Of a DNA stretch of 64,000 nucleotides, positions 35,101 through 43,626 are shown piece after piece; the first letter of the stretch is position 1; every line of letters starts with the position of its first letter. Both the position numbers and the translations under genes were made by a program. Source of the DNA: a bacterium (GTDB lineage: Bacteria > Vulcanimicrobiota > Xenobia > Xenobiales > JADMJV01). A model generated the notes under the pieces. The model made no database searches and was not told the origin of the DNA. It saw only the letters and a list, made by a program, of their open reading frames with translations. The stretch spans positions 1-64,000 of the forward strand of contig JADMJV010000057.1 of assembly GCA_018780265.1 (NCBI GenBank), given 5' to 3'.

Positions 35101-35229
35101 GTCTGAACTTTGGCTCAAAACGCAAATGGGCAGGCTATGCGGAACCGGTAGGAGCAGTCGCGGCGAGGAACCAGGTTGGGCCAGACAAAGACCCGTCAGT
35201 AGCAACATTCCAAGCAGCGTGTTTTTCAT
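32176..35229 (-). CDS. Secreted WD40-repeat caspase-family (C14) protease
   Basis: The protein has 1017 residues with a signal peptide (MKNTLLGMLLLTGLCLA). A WD40 propeller fills residues of about 30-600 (DGRFLASADVSGAIKIWD is the clearest blade). An Ig-like segment at about 690-770 follows (RIIDVRVSVQDQGGGVADP). The C-terminal p20-like caspase domain starts near residue 785 (PKLLVIAVGLNQ). Its dyad is intact: LAGHGT (His863) and DTCHAG (Cys906). The C-terminal region contains LPSLKHGLLTYTLLEGL, typical of the family. Export makes a cell-surface or periplasmic role likely, unlike cytoplasmic metacaspases. It sits between a GH13 gene and a FecR/TPR gene on the same strand. Confidence 0.92.
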   Translation of the reverse strand: MKNTLLGMLLLTGLCLAQPGSSPRLLLPVPHSLPICVLSQSSDGRFLASADVSGAIKIWDQSEKQLRQTLLSPRGMMPMWLDWLSPDRLACYGNDFRYHTYDVSTGQLLKSQPEKPYRSQGGLAQAGGKIYLCPAKSDPLTLECWEPLTWKKQGSWKIPEALAGDSLTSLTLNSEGSRACLALSGGKVLEMSLDQGKLKWLRPKLPDSLWLAGYGPDGKTVAASGPQGIYLLDATSVRGPFGSKPDQRAHWVDGKIQYLSGKRLCQLDPAHPEIGGTVGSTPVPENMAQATGDHHLLLGTMQGRVVDAQNGQAVFAEPQFSPIRVLTYDDKGNLFAGLSSGQVVCWSLQSGKREKVLEGRGRVQGLTLSGDGRVLVVSRADDAKLEIYDTASLTVKATLTLSAPGLIQLRCSQDGRFLAGLREGKLEVYDLHRQQLLNLPALLGQAGFAMHPSQPVLAVAGSREIVEIHLLTLQRTSYTNYNVGTLAYNGQGQLFGLGLYPPDRLRLVPIVAREITDIDFPAGTHDYALAAGSGHSFFLNYDLGSKGWLMRNEHGGCFVLGDQLQARRLLPDGGSWSSAQFKSLANGIFPTVGREYTVEFWKAGEDSPRGQLLALDKGAEWLVTDRSGLFDGTPEAERQVEWYLDNRKVRVDQLFEKAYRPGLLKSFLRGASSGGESSAPGLQIVPPQVSFVSPLAETQVAQRIIDVRVSVQDQGGGVADPKLFVNGKAVAQKPRNIDGDWLFQAPLQPGVNDLRCTAMDKSGTVESRGGTLRLTCTAAISRNPKLLVIAVGLNQAGSASKLSFAETDAKTLSEKLKSPLFEACDVRLLAGDQARTDSLKTAFEDLAKEAQSQDTLVLFLAGHGTADAKGYRFLMAPGQPDLEGSTLTRWLREFPAQKQFVILDTCHAGAVSDELAASFAINQQRMARGSGVYLLAACRSDQSALELPSLKHGLLTYTLLEGLKSAPPNSRQQLTVNGLVYYVCNMVPDLCRQVGLNQDVFQFVSGTDFPIRVNSKP

Positions 35230-35251
35230 AGGGGTATTTGCGACCCTGCCG

Positions 35252-36910
35252 TTACAGTTCCTTTTGAGCCAGAACCATCGCGCTGCGGGGAGGTAGTTCT
35301 ACCTGGGTCTGGACTTCTTGCAGCGGACTGGGACCGGCCTGCGTCGCGTTCACGTAGACCTGCCAGGGGCCGGGCTCCAGGGGATAGACCTGAGCCACCG
35401 GGCGGGCGTTGAAGAGCACTCGGGCGCGCTTCCAGCTGTCACCCGGTTGGTTTTGCAGGCACAGCGAAATGGGCGGGTCCGTAAAGCTCAGCGAGGCGCG
35501 GATTTGGGCTGCCGAAGTCTGGCGAAAGACGGGGTGAGCCTTGCGCAGGGCGATCAGGCCCCGGTAGTAGTCAAACAGGTCTTGTTGAGTGCGCTTGTCT
35601 TGCCAGCGAATCTTGTTGACCGCGTCGCCCAGGTTGTAGGTGTTGTCCTCCAACTGCTTGGATCGGGCAAATTCCTGGCCGGCCTGGATAAAGGGGATCC
35701 CCTGAGCGGTAAACACGGCCACGGCAGCCAGCCGGTTCATCTGCAAGCGTTCTTCTGGGGTCGCCTGCGGGGCCGACAGGGTGAGCCGGTCGGCCAGCGT
35801 GTGGTTGTCGTGGCACTCCACGTAGTTAATCACTTCCAGGGGGCTGCGCGCGAAGGTGTCGATCGAGCCCATTAAGCCCTGCTTGACCTTGTCGAGGTTG
35901 GTGTTGATTTGCACGTAACCGCCCTCAGTGGGACGGAAAACCGAACCTTTCAGGGCGTCGCGGAAATCGTCGTTAAAGACGGCCCAACCTTCCTGGTCGC
36001 CTTTGCCGGTCACCTTGATGGGAGTAGGACCGGCCGCCCAGGGTTCGCCATAAATCAAAATCTCAGGGGGTAGCTCCTGGCGGATTTGGCGCAGCGTTTG
36101 CTTGTCGATCAGACCCATCAAATCAAAACGGAAGCCGTCTACCTGGTATTCGTTGACCCAGATTTTCAGGGAGTCTTTGATGAATTGGCGGGCCATCGGA
36201 GCCTCGCTGTTAAATTCGTTGCCCACCCCTGAGCCGTTCCAAAATGTGCGGGGGGACTTCATGCGATAGTAGTAATTGGGGGCCAGCCCCTGAAAACTGT
36301 AAATGCGCTGATGGTTCTCCATGGTGTGGTTGTAGACCATATCCATCACCACTTTGAGGTTGGCCTTGTGCAGAGAGTCGATCATCTGCTTGAGTTCGCG
36401 CACAGGATTTTGGCGGGCATAGCTGGTCTCGGGGGCGTTGAAATGCACCGAGTCATAGCCCCAGCCATACTGGTCGCCGTTGGCAAATTCGCAGAGGGGC
36501 AAGATTTGCACCGTATTGACCCCCAGCTCCAGCAGGTGAGGAATCTGGGCCTTGAGGCTGGAGTATTTGCCGTCGGGAGTGAAATCGCGCAGGTGCAGTT
36601 CGTAAATCACCGAGTCCTGCTTGGCAAAGGTGGGGCGGGGTGCAATGGGCGTATGATCGGCGCTTACGATTCCGCGACCGTCGTGGGCGGTGACCCGGCG
36701 GGCGTAGGGGTCGATCACTTCGTGGCCGTTGGCCGTGAAGGTATATGGGCGATTTTTCAGGTCTCCCTTGACGGTGATTTTCCAGACCCCACCGGGCGTG
36801 GGGTGCATCTTGAGATGGCGGGTGGGGTGGTAGAGGTTGAGCACCACCGCTGGCGCCTGGGCGAAGACGCGAAAGGTGGTTTGCTGGGGTTGGTAGTCGG
36901 GACCCAGCAT
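35252..36910 (-). CDS. Pullulanase-type alpha-glucan hydrolase, GH13
   Basis: The protein has 552 residues from the ATG at 36910, one base after the stop of the GH31 gene. A short N-terminal CBM48-like domain precedes the barrel. The pullulanase signature YGWGYDSVHFNAPE and the four GH13 regions are visible: MDMVYNHT, DGFRFDLMG with nucleophile Asp263, YGEPW with acid/base Glu289, and ECHDNHT with Asp368. It should cleave alpha-1,6 branches of glycogen, pullulan or limit dextrins. It is shorter than many type I pullulanases (about 700) because large N-terminal domains are absent. No signal peptide is seen, so action on imported or stored glucan is likely. Confidence 0.9.
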   Translation of the reverse strand: MLGPDYQPQQTTFRVFAQAPAVVLNLYHPTRHLKMHPTPGGVWKITVKGDLKNRPYTFTANGHEVIDPYARRVTAHDGRGIVSADHTPIAPRPTFAKQDSVIYELHLRDFTPDGKYSSLKAQIPHLLELGVNTVQILPLCEFANGDQYGWGYDSVHFNAPETSYARQNPVRELKQMIDSLHKANLKVVMDMVYNHTMENHQRIYSFQGLAPNYYYRMKSPRTFWNGSGVGNEFNSEAPMARQFIKDSLKIWVNEYQVDGFRFDLMGLIDKQTLRQIRQELPPEILIYGEPWAAGPTPIKVTGKGDQEGWAVFNDDFRDALKGSVFRPTEGGYVQINTNLDKVKQGLMGSIDTFARSPLEVINYVECHDNHTLADRLTLSAPQATPEERLQMNRLAAVAVFTAQGIPFIQAGQEFARSKQLEDNTYNLGDAVNKIRWQDKRTQQDLFDYYRGLIALRKAHPVFRQTSAAQIRASLSFTDPPISLCLQNQPGDSWKRARVLFNARPVAQVYPLEPGPWQVYVNATQAGPSPLQEVQTQVELPPRSAMVLAQKEL

Positions 36911-36911
36911 G

Positions 36912-39389
36912 TTACTGCAGGTGCAGGCGATGGGCCTGAGGTCCATCGGGAACGGTGACCTCCAGCGTGTTGCCGTTGCGCTTGAGGGCTACCGGTTGGC
37001 CGTCCCAACTGGCCTTGGTGAGCCGGGAGATGGTGAAAAAGCGAAAGTGCAGTTTGCGTTCGGGCAGTGGGTAGTGGGTGGCCGCCACGGTCAGGTCGTG
37101 ACCCTGGTAGCTCACCTTGCGGCGGGCATGCTGGCCCTGCAGATACTTCTGGCTGCGACCATCGTCTTCATACAGGGTGGTCTCGGCCGTGCTATTGGCG
37201 GTGGGATAGACGTTCAGTTCCAAGGGGGCGTTGGGGAGGGCATCGACGGTGTTTTTCTCCGGGCCCAGGGGGAGGATGGCCCCGGCTCGCACAAAGAGCG
37301 GCACCGTCTGGAGGGGGGCGTCCACCTTTTTCATGCGGCCTCCTGGAGTGGGCGTACCGCTGTAAAAATCGTACCAGCGACCTTCGGGCAGATAGACCCG
37401 GCGGCTTTCCTGGCCGGCCCGGGTGACCGGGGCGCAAAGCAGATCGCGACCGGCCAAAAACTGGTCATCCATGGAGTAGGTGTGGGGATCGTCCTGATAC
37501 TCCAGCAGCAACGGGCGGATGAAGGGGATGCCGGTGCTGTGAGCTTCTTCGATTCCGGCGTAAAGATAGGGGAGAAGCCGGTAGCGAAGCTTGAGGTATT
37601 TGCGAATGATCCCCTCGTAGTAAGGCCCAAAACGCCAGGGCTCCTGGTCGTAGCCAGACTGGTCCTTGTGGTTGCGGCAGAAGGGCACCAGAAAGCTGAT
37701 CTGGTAAGCACGCGTGAGCATTTCGCCGTCGCCGCGGTTCATAAATCCGCCCACATCGGCGCCGATAAACGATTCGCCCGACAGTCCCAGATTGCAGAAC
37801 ATGGGCACCGACAGGGCCAGCGATTCCCAGGTGGACGGAGCATCGCCGGTCCACATGGTTGCATAGCGCTGGATGCCCGCGTAGGCCGCTCGAGTGATCA
37901 CATAAGGCCGCACGTCGGGTTTGAGGCGAAGCAGGCCCTAGTAGGTGGCTTTGCTCATGAGCAGAGCCACCAAGTTGCGGTTTTTGGCGTGGGCGGTATG
38001 GCTACCCAGGTCGTCAAAAACCGAATCGCGCTGATTGCCACCGCTCTGGTCGGTGAAGTCGGCGGGTTCGTTCATGTCGTTCCAGATGCCCTCGACGCCC
38101 TGGTCCAGGTAGGCGCGGTGCAGATCGCCCCACCACTGGCGAGCTTTCTCCAGGGTGTAGTCGACAAAGACGGTATCGCCGGGCCAGACATTGGTGACCA
38201 TCAAACTGCCATCTTTGCGTTTGACAAAGAAGCCGTTTTTGACCCCCTGGTTGTAGACGTAGTACGACTTGGACTGGTCCTTCAGTTCGGGTTGGTCGGT
38301 GGCGTCCGGGCCCTGGCCGCCAGGCTGAACCTTGACTCCGGGATCGACAATGGTGACGGTATGCAGACCTTTGGCTTTGAGCTTGCGAATCAGGCCTGCG
38401 GGGTCGGGAAAGCGCTGCCGGTCCCAGGTAAATACCCGGTATTTTTGCATGTAGTCGATGTCCAGCGTCATCACATCCAGGGGAAGGTCGTGTTGCTGGT
38501 AGGTGTCGGCAATTTTCTCCACCATGCTGTCCGGATAGTAGGACCAGCGGCTGGCCTGATGACCCAGTGCCCACTTGGGCGGCAGGTAGATGCGCCCGGT
38601 GAGATCGGTGTAGCGTTGCACCACCTTCTTGATGGAGGGCCCTTGCAAGAAGTAGTAGTCGATCTCGCCTCCCTCCACCGCATAGCCGGCCCACTCTTGC
38701 TGGGAGAATCCGAAGTCGAAATGGCTGCGATAGCTATTGTCGTAAAAGAGGCCGTAAGCCTGGCCCTCTTCGAGCCCGATGTAAAAGGGGATCGACTGGT
38801 AAATCGGGTCCTTGCCTTCGGCATAGCGGGGCGTGTCCGAATTCCACATCGAGAAATGGCCGCGTCGGCGGTCCAGTTTGTGGGCTTTTTCGCCCAGCCC
38901 ATAAAAGTGCTCTTCCAGCCCCAGCGACTTGGTGACCACGGTCATCGAACCGGCCTGCGGGTCAAACAGTTTGGCCTGCTTGGTGTGGTTGGGATCTCCC
39001 AAGACCGGCAGTTGATCGCGGTTGATGGTGCGGCCGTTCTTGTCCTGAAACTCCACCAGCAGCGGACTCTTGTGGACCACCACCTTGATCTCGGCACTGC
39101 TGAAGGTCAGCCGGTCCGGCCCCTCGCTGCTGGTGACGGGCACCGCCGCCCAGTCCTTTTTGGCGATGGCCCAGGACGGGTTGCCGGCCGGGTCCAGCGG
39201 CTGGCGGTAGGCCACCCGCACCCGCACCAGGTCGGGGGACAGAAACTGCACTTTCACCGTGGAGCCGTCCTGACATGAGATGGTTTGGGCGGTGTGCGAC
39301 TTGTAGGGGCCGATCGGCTCCAATCCGTCGATTTCTATGGCCAGCGCGGAGCTGGCCAGCAGGGCGGAAAGCACGAGAGTCTTAAGCAT
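36912..39389 (-). pseudogene. Secreted GH31 alpha-glycosidase interrupted by in-frame TAG
   Basis: A single frame of 826 codons encodes a GH31 enzyme with a signal peptide (MLKTLVLSALLASSALA). It contains YGLGEKAHKLDRR, the nucleophile region GIWNDMNEPADF with Asp438, and the acid/base region WTGDAPSTWESL with Asp516. Codon 484 (37938-37940) is TAG, flanked by SKATY and GLLRLKPDVRPYVITR. Relatives read ATYEGLLRL here, so a GAG-to-TAG change is likely. The frame on either side is intact and well conserved in composition, which implies a recent mutation, a strain polymorphism, a read error or suppression. The truncated 483-residue product would lack the acid/base and be inactive. Confidence 0.88.
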
Positions 39390-39439
39390 CGCCCGCCGTT
39401 CTTGGTGAGCCCTGGGGAGTCCTGGCCGGTGGTCTGGGC

Positions 39440-39797
39440 AGGCGCAGTTAGCGCCAGGAATGGCAAGCAGGTGTTGCGGTGGGTCGGCGCCGCTAGTTAC
39501 CGAGCAGAGAAAATCTTCGAGCAGGTGGGCACGCCCGAATCACTGGCTAAGTTGGCCCGGGCACTGGATCTTTGGGCCTCGAATCCACCTCTTGACTCGA
39601 TGGGCTGTTCCTTCGTGGACGGAGAAGGTGGACTCGATAACGTTGGTGTTAGTGAAGCTGGCGTCCGCAGTCCCGTAGCCAGGCACCGCGGATTGCACGA
39701 GCTTCAGCACATAGTGACGGGGGTGCTCCAATTGCAGCCTGGCCAGTTTCACATCCAGGGCCCCCGGGTCGAGGCTGAAGGCTGCTTGAAACGGCAT
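39440..39797 (-). pseudogene. Decayed transposase C-terminal remnant, IS256/mutator-like
   Basis: A minus frame of 85 codons reads TNTNVIESTFS and HRVKRW, recalling the TTNxIESxxSxxxxRTxxVxRW block of IS256-family transposases. After a frameshift another frame gives QRSSARANLASD, where family members have QRWxAxALL. No catalytic DDE region or terminal repeats are visible. The similarity rests on a short motif, so the family name is tentative. It lies between the GH31 gene and a toxin-antitoxin pair. Confidence 0.45.
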
Positions 39798-39818
39798 TGC
39801 CCCTTCTTGGTCATCAGG

Positions 39819-40202
39819 TCACCAAATACGCGGAACAAATCCATCAAATACGGCGTCCGCGGAGATGATGGGCAAACTATATCGAGCTGCGGTAGCGGCT
39901 AACAGTCGATCGAACGGGTCACGATGCGCCCACGACATTGTGCCAGCCGAAAGGCAAACAACAGGATCAAGGTCGGCGATCAATCCCCCTTGCTCTTCCA
40001 CGAGGGTTGCCAACTTGTCGACCCAGGGTTCCATCTCGGGCCACTTGCCGAGACGGACTTTCTGGCCTATTTCGAAAAAAGAGATGGGACTGATGAGCAC
40101 CCTGTCGGCCTCCGTCATGGATTTGGTGGCTCTTTCCGAGAGACGGTAGTCGCCGGTCAGACTCCAGGCCCAGACGTGGGTGTCAAGCAGAACGGCCTTC
40201 AA
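39819..40202 (-). CDS. PIN-domain toxin, VapC-like
   Basis: The 127-residue protein begins KAVLLDTHVWAWSL, with the first PIN aspartate. It has the acidic residue in SFFEIGQKVRLGKWP and ends with HRDPFDRLLAATA and PIISAD, the other acidic residues of the metal site. PIN toxins of this type cleave RNA, often tRNA. The start overlaps the antitoxin stop by four bases, as expected for a toxin-antitoxin operon. Confidence 0.9.
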   Translation of the reverse strand: MKAVLLDTHVWAWSLTGDYRLSERATKSMTEADRVLISPISFFEIGQKVRLGKWPEMEPWVDKLATLVEEQGGLIADLDPVVCLSAGTMSWAHRDPFDRLLAATAARYSLPIISADAVFDGFVPRIW

Positions 40203-40435
40203 GCGTCACCCTCCCAATGCCTCAGCTCACTTTCATCCAGGGATTCGAAGAAATCGGGTCCAGGCCCCGTCAGTTGGCCCTTTAATAAGCCAATTTTGAA
40301 CTTGCCTTGAGGGATGGCTACCAGCCTGACGGCGGGCTTGTTGCCTTTGGCGATGATGATTTCTTCTCCCGAGAGGGCCGCGTCAATGAGCCTGGACAAA
40401 TTTGTCTTGGCGACATGAACGTTTACCTGCTGCAT
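40199..40435 (-). CDS. Phd/YefM-type antitoxin partner of the PIN toxin
   Basis: The protein has 78 residues from the ATG at 40435, which follows GGAGG at 4-5 bases. The N terminus (QVNVHVAKTNLSRLIDAALS) and GEEIIIAKGNKPAVRLV are the classic Phd/YefM DNA-binding fold. The C terminus (GPDFFESLDESELRHWEG) would wrap the toxin. It should repress its own promoter, together with the toxin. Confidence 0.9.
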   Translation of the reverse strand: MQQVNVHVAKTNLSRLIDAALSGEEIIIAKGNKPAVRLVAIPQGKFKIGLLKGQLTGPGPDFFESLDESELRHWEGDA

Positions 40436-40971
40436 CAGAGCCTCCAATCACTATGGCTAACTTAGCCAACTTGTGGCATGGCTGTCAAGCCGCCCTCTAG
40501 ACGTCTATCTCGTGCAGCGTCGTCCCTACCCCGGGCCGGAAAACTTTGTCCTGGGAGGACGAGTGGTGGGGGGGGCTCTGTCCTCCCTGCAGGTAGGACA
40601 AGCCCTGGGTTGTAGCCAGGACACCCCCGAGCGGACTCTGGCTTGTGTTGGGAGGGTGTGGATATGTGGGCGGTCCTATGACCCCAGATTTTCAGCCCTC
40701 ACTCTGGTTTGAGCGTGCGACGGTGGATAGTCTGCCGAAGGGCGGGTACGACGTATACTTGCATTCGAAACGCGTGGGGAGGATTTCGAGTCCCTGAGGC
40801 CCCGCGTCGCGGTGAATGGAAACTCCGGGCCGGCCTGGCCCCGGGATGAAGCAATCTTTGTTATGGTTTAGTAATTTTTCAGGCCCGTCACCTAGTATGA
40901 AGCCACCACCAAGAGCGAGATAAATTGCGACTCGAGTTGCACCGCGGTGGACGATGGTTTCGGAGGTAATT
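40436..40971. other. Intergenic stretch with no recognised gene
   Basis: This stretch lies between the antitoxin (leftward) and the next rightward gene, so it should hold two divergent promoters. A GC-rich left part contains repeated GTCCT/AGGAC words near 40548-40615. An AT-richer part with TTGTTATGG and TAGTAT lies near 40860-40900. I see no gene, tRNA or clear terminator. Confidence 0.5.
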
Positions 40972-41913
40972 ATGGCCAACAGCATCCCGTATTTCTTGCC
41001 CCAGGTGCAGCGCACTTCTTTTGCCAGTCCCATCGCATCCCGCAACGCTTTTCTGTTCGCCCAGGCCCCTTCGGCCCCCGCCGCTCCGGCGGCGCCTGCA
41101 GAGTCTTTCCAGGCCAGTGAGGCTGCTCAATTGGCCGGTCTGCGCAGCGGACCCCAAAACCTGATGCTCTTTGGCGGTGACCGCAAGCACGCCATCGAGA
41201 CGCTGGTGGCCTCGGGCGCCAAGCCGGAGAACCCCAAGGTAGGCTTTTTCAAAAACATCCTGCGCAAGTTTGCCGGCAACAAGACCAAGACGGTGGCCAA
41301 GCCGATCAGTGCCGACCAGACCATCACCAGCAAGGTCAAAGTCAAGAATTTCCAGGTGAAAGACCTGCGCCTGACCACTCAGGGTAAGAAGGAAGGCAAC
41401 AAAGAGACCGTTCGCCACATCGACTTTAACCCCAAGACGCCGACCGGCAAAAACGCTCAGGTTAAGGATGTGGGCACGGTGATCGGCAAGGGAACGGCCA
41501 AGCGGATGTTTGAGCAAGAGGTCGAGCATCCCCATCAGGGCGAGCCGGGCCGCGTTAAGAACAGCTATTTCGACCCCAAGACCGGTCAGAAATTTCTGCA
41601 GACCACCGAAGTGGCTGGCGATATCGAGAAGGACAAGTTCGGCACCATCAAATCCCACAAGGACAAGAACACCTATCGGCAGATCGATGTGCTGGGCAGT
41701 GATGGCAAGGCCGATCAGCGCTACGTTTTTGACTATCGGGCCAAGAGCATTCGCCTGGAAGGACTGGACGACAAGGGACAGATCACCAGCACCCAAAAGT
41801 TGTCCGGCAAGACTGACTATTTCAAACTGGTTGACCAACTCAGCCTCAAGCCCCCCAGCTCGCAGGTCGCCCCCGCGGCGGCCCCCGCGCAGCCCCAGGT
41901 GGCCGCCGCCTAA
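40972..41913 (+). CDS. Hypothetical lysine-rich protein
   Basis: The protein has 313 residues. I chose the ATG at 40972 because a strong GGAGG lies seven bases upstream. The N-terminal 55 residues and the last 15 are Ala/Pro-rich. The core (residues of about 75-290) is rich in Lys, Thr and Asp with no hydrophobic segment, and reads as beta strands (ITSKVKVKNFQVKDLRLTTQ; KDKNTYRQIDVLG). There is no signal peptide. I do not recognise a family. Confidence 0.75.
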   Translation: MANSIPYFLPQVQRTSFASPIASRNAFLFAQAPSAPAAPAAPAESFQASEAAQLAGLRSGPQNLMLFGGDRKHAIETLVASGAKPENPKVGFFKNILRKFAGNKTKTVAKPISADQTITSKVKVKNFQVKDLRLTTQGKKEGNKETVRHIDFNPKTPTGKNAQVKDVGTVIGKGTAKRMFEQEVEHPHQGEPGRVKNSYFDPKTGQKFLQTTEVAGDIEKDKFGTIKSHKDKNTYRQIDVLGSDGKADQRYVFDYRAKSIRLEGLDDKGQITSTQKLSGKTDYFKLVDQLSLKPPSSQVAPAAAPAQPQVAAA

Positions 41914-41950
41914 CGAAACCTTCGGTTCAGGAAGGACCTGATGGGCAATT

Positions 41951-42841
41951 GTGAAAAACTTCACAATAATGTCTATGGGTGATCGGCCAAGGCCCAGCCG
42001 CCTGGCTCTGTTTTTTGAACTGGTCCGTTTCGAGCAAACCCTTTTCGCCTTGCCGTTTGCCTATGCTGGCATGTTGCTGGCGGCGCGGGGAGTGCCCGCC
42101 TTAAGCATTTGCGGATGGGTTACTGTGGCCATGTTCGGAGCTCGAACCGCCGGAATGGCCGCCAATCGTCTCATCGATTGGCGCATCGACGCCGTCAATC
42201 CGCGCACGGCCGGGCGCCATCTTCCGGCCGGCCTGGTGGCTGCCCGATCGGTAGTGTTGCTGCTGCTGGGTAGTCTGGGGCTGCTGGCTATGGCCGCTCG
42301 ACAGCTCAATCCTCTTTGCTATCAACTGTGGCCACTGGCGGCCGCTCTCTTGTTGGGCTATAGCTACAGCAAGCGCTTCACCTGGCTATGCCATTTGTGG
42401 CTGGGTGTCGTGCAAGCCTGCGCTCCGATCGGCGGCTGGCTGGCGGTGCGTGGTCAGTTTGCCGATACCCCGCTCTGGTTGGGCCTGGTGATCTTCACCT
42501 GGGTAGCGGGCTTTGATGTGCTTTACGCCTGTCAGGATTTTGACCACGATCGCAAGGTTGGGCTTTTTTCGGTGCCGGCTCGTTTTGGAATTGCTACCGC
42601 TTTCCGCATTTCCGAGGCATTGCACGGAGTGGCCTGGCTGGCTTTGTGGCAGGTGAGAGCGACGGCCGGATTGGGCACCGTCTATGGGTTGGGTTGCTGT
42701 TTCATCGGGGCTTTGCTCTACTATCAGCACCGATTGCTGCGTCCCACCGACTTAAGTCAGATGCAAAAGGCGTTTTTTCAGGCTAACGTGGGAATCAGCC
42801 TGACACTTCTGTTGTCATTGTTTTGGGAGTTGGTATTGTGA
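41951..42841 (+). CDS. mqnP: UbiA-family prenyltransferase, probably for menaquinone (MqnP-like)
   Basis: The 296-residue polytopic membrane protein has the two aspartate-rich UbiA motifs: NRLIDWRIDAVNPRTAGR near residue 73 and CQDFDHDRKVG near residue 195. In futalosine-pathway organisms this enzyme prenylates the naphthoate precursor. It is the first gene of the mqn operon. The GTG at 41951 is the longest start; ATGs at 41969 and 41975 are alternatives. The stop overlaps the next gene's GTG start (GTGA). Confidence 0.85.
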   Translation: MKNFTIMSMGDRPRPSRLALFFELVRFEQTLFALPFAYAGMLLAARGVPALSICGWVTVAMFGARTAGMAANRLIDWRIDAVNPRTAGRHLPAGLVAARSVVLLLLGSLGLLAMAARQLNPLCYQLWPLAAALLLGYSYSKRFTWLCHLWLGVVQACAPIGGWLAVRGQFADTPLWLGLVIFTWVAGFDVLYACQDFDHDRKVGLFSVPARFGIATAFRISEALHGVAWLALWQVRATAGLGTVYGLGCCFIGALLYYQHRLLRPTDLSQMQKAFFQANVGISLTLLLSLFWELVL

Positions 42842-43626
42842 ACCTCACCGCAGTCAGTCTTTTTGACCTGGGCCGCCAGGCCCGCCTCAAGCGCCATTCA
42901 CGAGTTTGGCTGCGGGCTGACGGGTCGGTCTTGTTGCTTCCTACCGCTCCCGATTGGGGCAAGTTGGAAGTCGAGATCCTCGAGGTTCACTTCCATCCCC
43001 GCAAGGACGACAGCCTGGCCCAGGTGCTGCAACGGCTGCGGGAGTTGCGGGCCGAGTATCCCGGAGCCCGGTTGCACGGATTTTCACCGGGTTGGCTCAA
43101 GCGTCACGGTTTTCATGTCCTTCCCGACCTGCAGTCGGCCGGTCTGGACAGTTTTTGTTGGTTCACCGGCGAACTTAGCGAGCAGGGGGCCGCCTCGGCC
43201 GGTTGGGAGGAATGCGCCCACCTGCCCATCCCCAAGTTTGCCTCTTTTGTATACGGGCCCAAGCCTGATGTTCAGGCGCTTCAAGAGCGGGTGGAGGCCC
43301 TGGCTGGCGCCCAACAGATTGTGCCGCTGCCGCGGGCGGTGGGCGATCTGGTGGTAGTTCCGGGGGCCACCACGGATGGAACCTGTGACATCGAAGTGCT
43401 CAGTCGCTGTCGGATGCTGGCCGGTACTGATCAAAGGGTGCGCGCTTCGTGGGGGGCACTGGGATTTAAACTGGCTCAGAGCTCCCTGGCTTTCGGCAGC
43501 GACGCCCTGGCTGGCTGGGGGCTGGAAGAACAATTGGCCTACTCGGGGCGCATGCGTCCGGCCGACTTGATCGGTTGGGACGAAGCCAGGGCGGGCGCCT
43601 TGGAAGCCGGATCGGATCCACTGTGA
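42838..43626 (+). CDS. MqnE/MqnC-like protein lacking the radical-SAM cluster cysteines
   Basis: The 262-residue protein starts at the GTG overlapping the mqnP-like stop. It has no CxxxCxxC motif, yet segments parallel MqnC two genes downstream. ASWGALGFKLAQSSLAFGSD matches AGWVTEGAKLAQLALSFGAD, and LQRLRELRAEYPGARLHGF followed by SAGLDSFCW matches the VKARFP...KQAGLDSLPG part. It therefore seems to be a barrel-fold relative of MqnE or MqnC that has lost catalysis by the usual route. It is translationally coupled on both sides (GTGA at each end), which suggests a conserved role in menaquinone synthesis. Confidence 0.7.
   Translation: MNLTAVSLFDLGRQARLKRHSRVWLRADGSVLLLPTAPDWGKLEVEILEVHFHPRKDDSLAQVLQRLRELRAEYPGARLHGFSPGWLKRHGFHVLPDLQSAGLDSFCWFTGELSEQGAASAGWEECAHLPIPKFASFVYGPKPDVQALQERVEALAGAQQIVPLPRAVGDLVVVPGATTDGTCDIEVLSRCRMLAGTDQRVRASWGALGFKLAQSSLAFGSDALAGWGLEEQLAYSGRMRPADLIGWDEARAGALEAGSDPL

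Noticed and set aside
36909..39278. A 789-codon plus-strand open frame opposite the GH31 gene
   Set aside because: The opposite strand holds conserved GH31 catalytic motifs. The frame is a shadow with Gly/Val-rich random composition.
40473..40712. A 79-codon plus-strand frame in the gap after the antitoxin
   Set aside because: It has no family resemblance and no ribosome binding site, and its composition follows local G+C.
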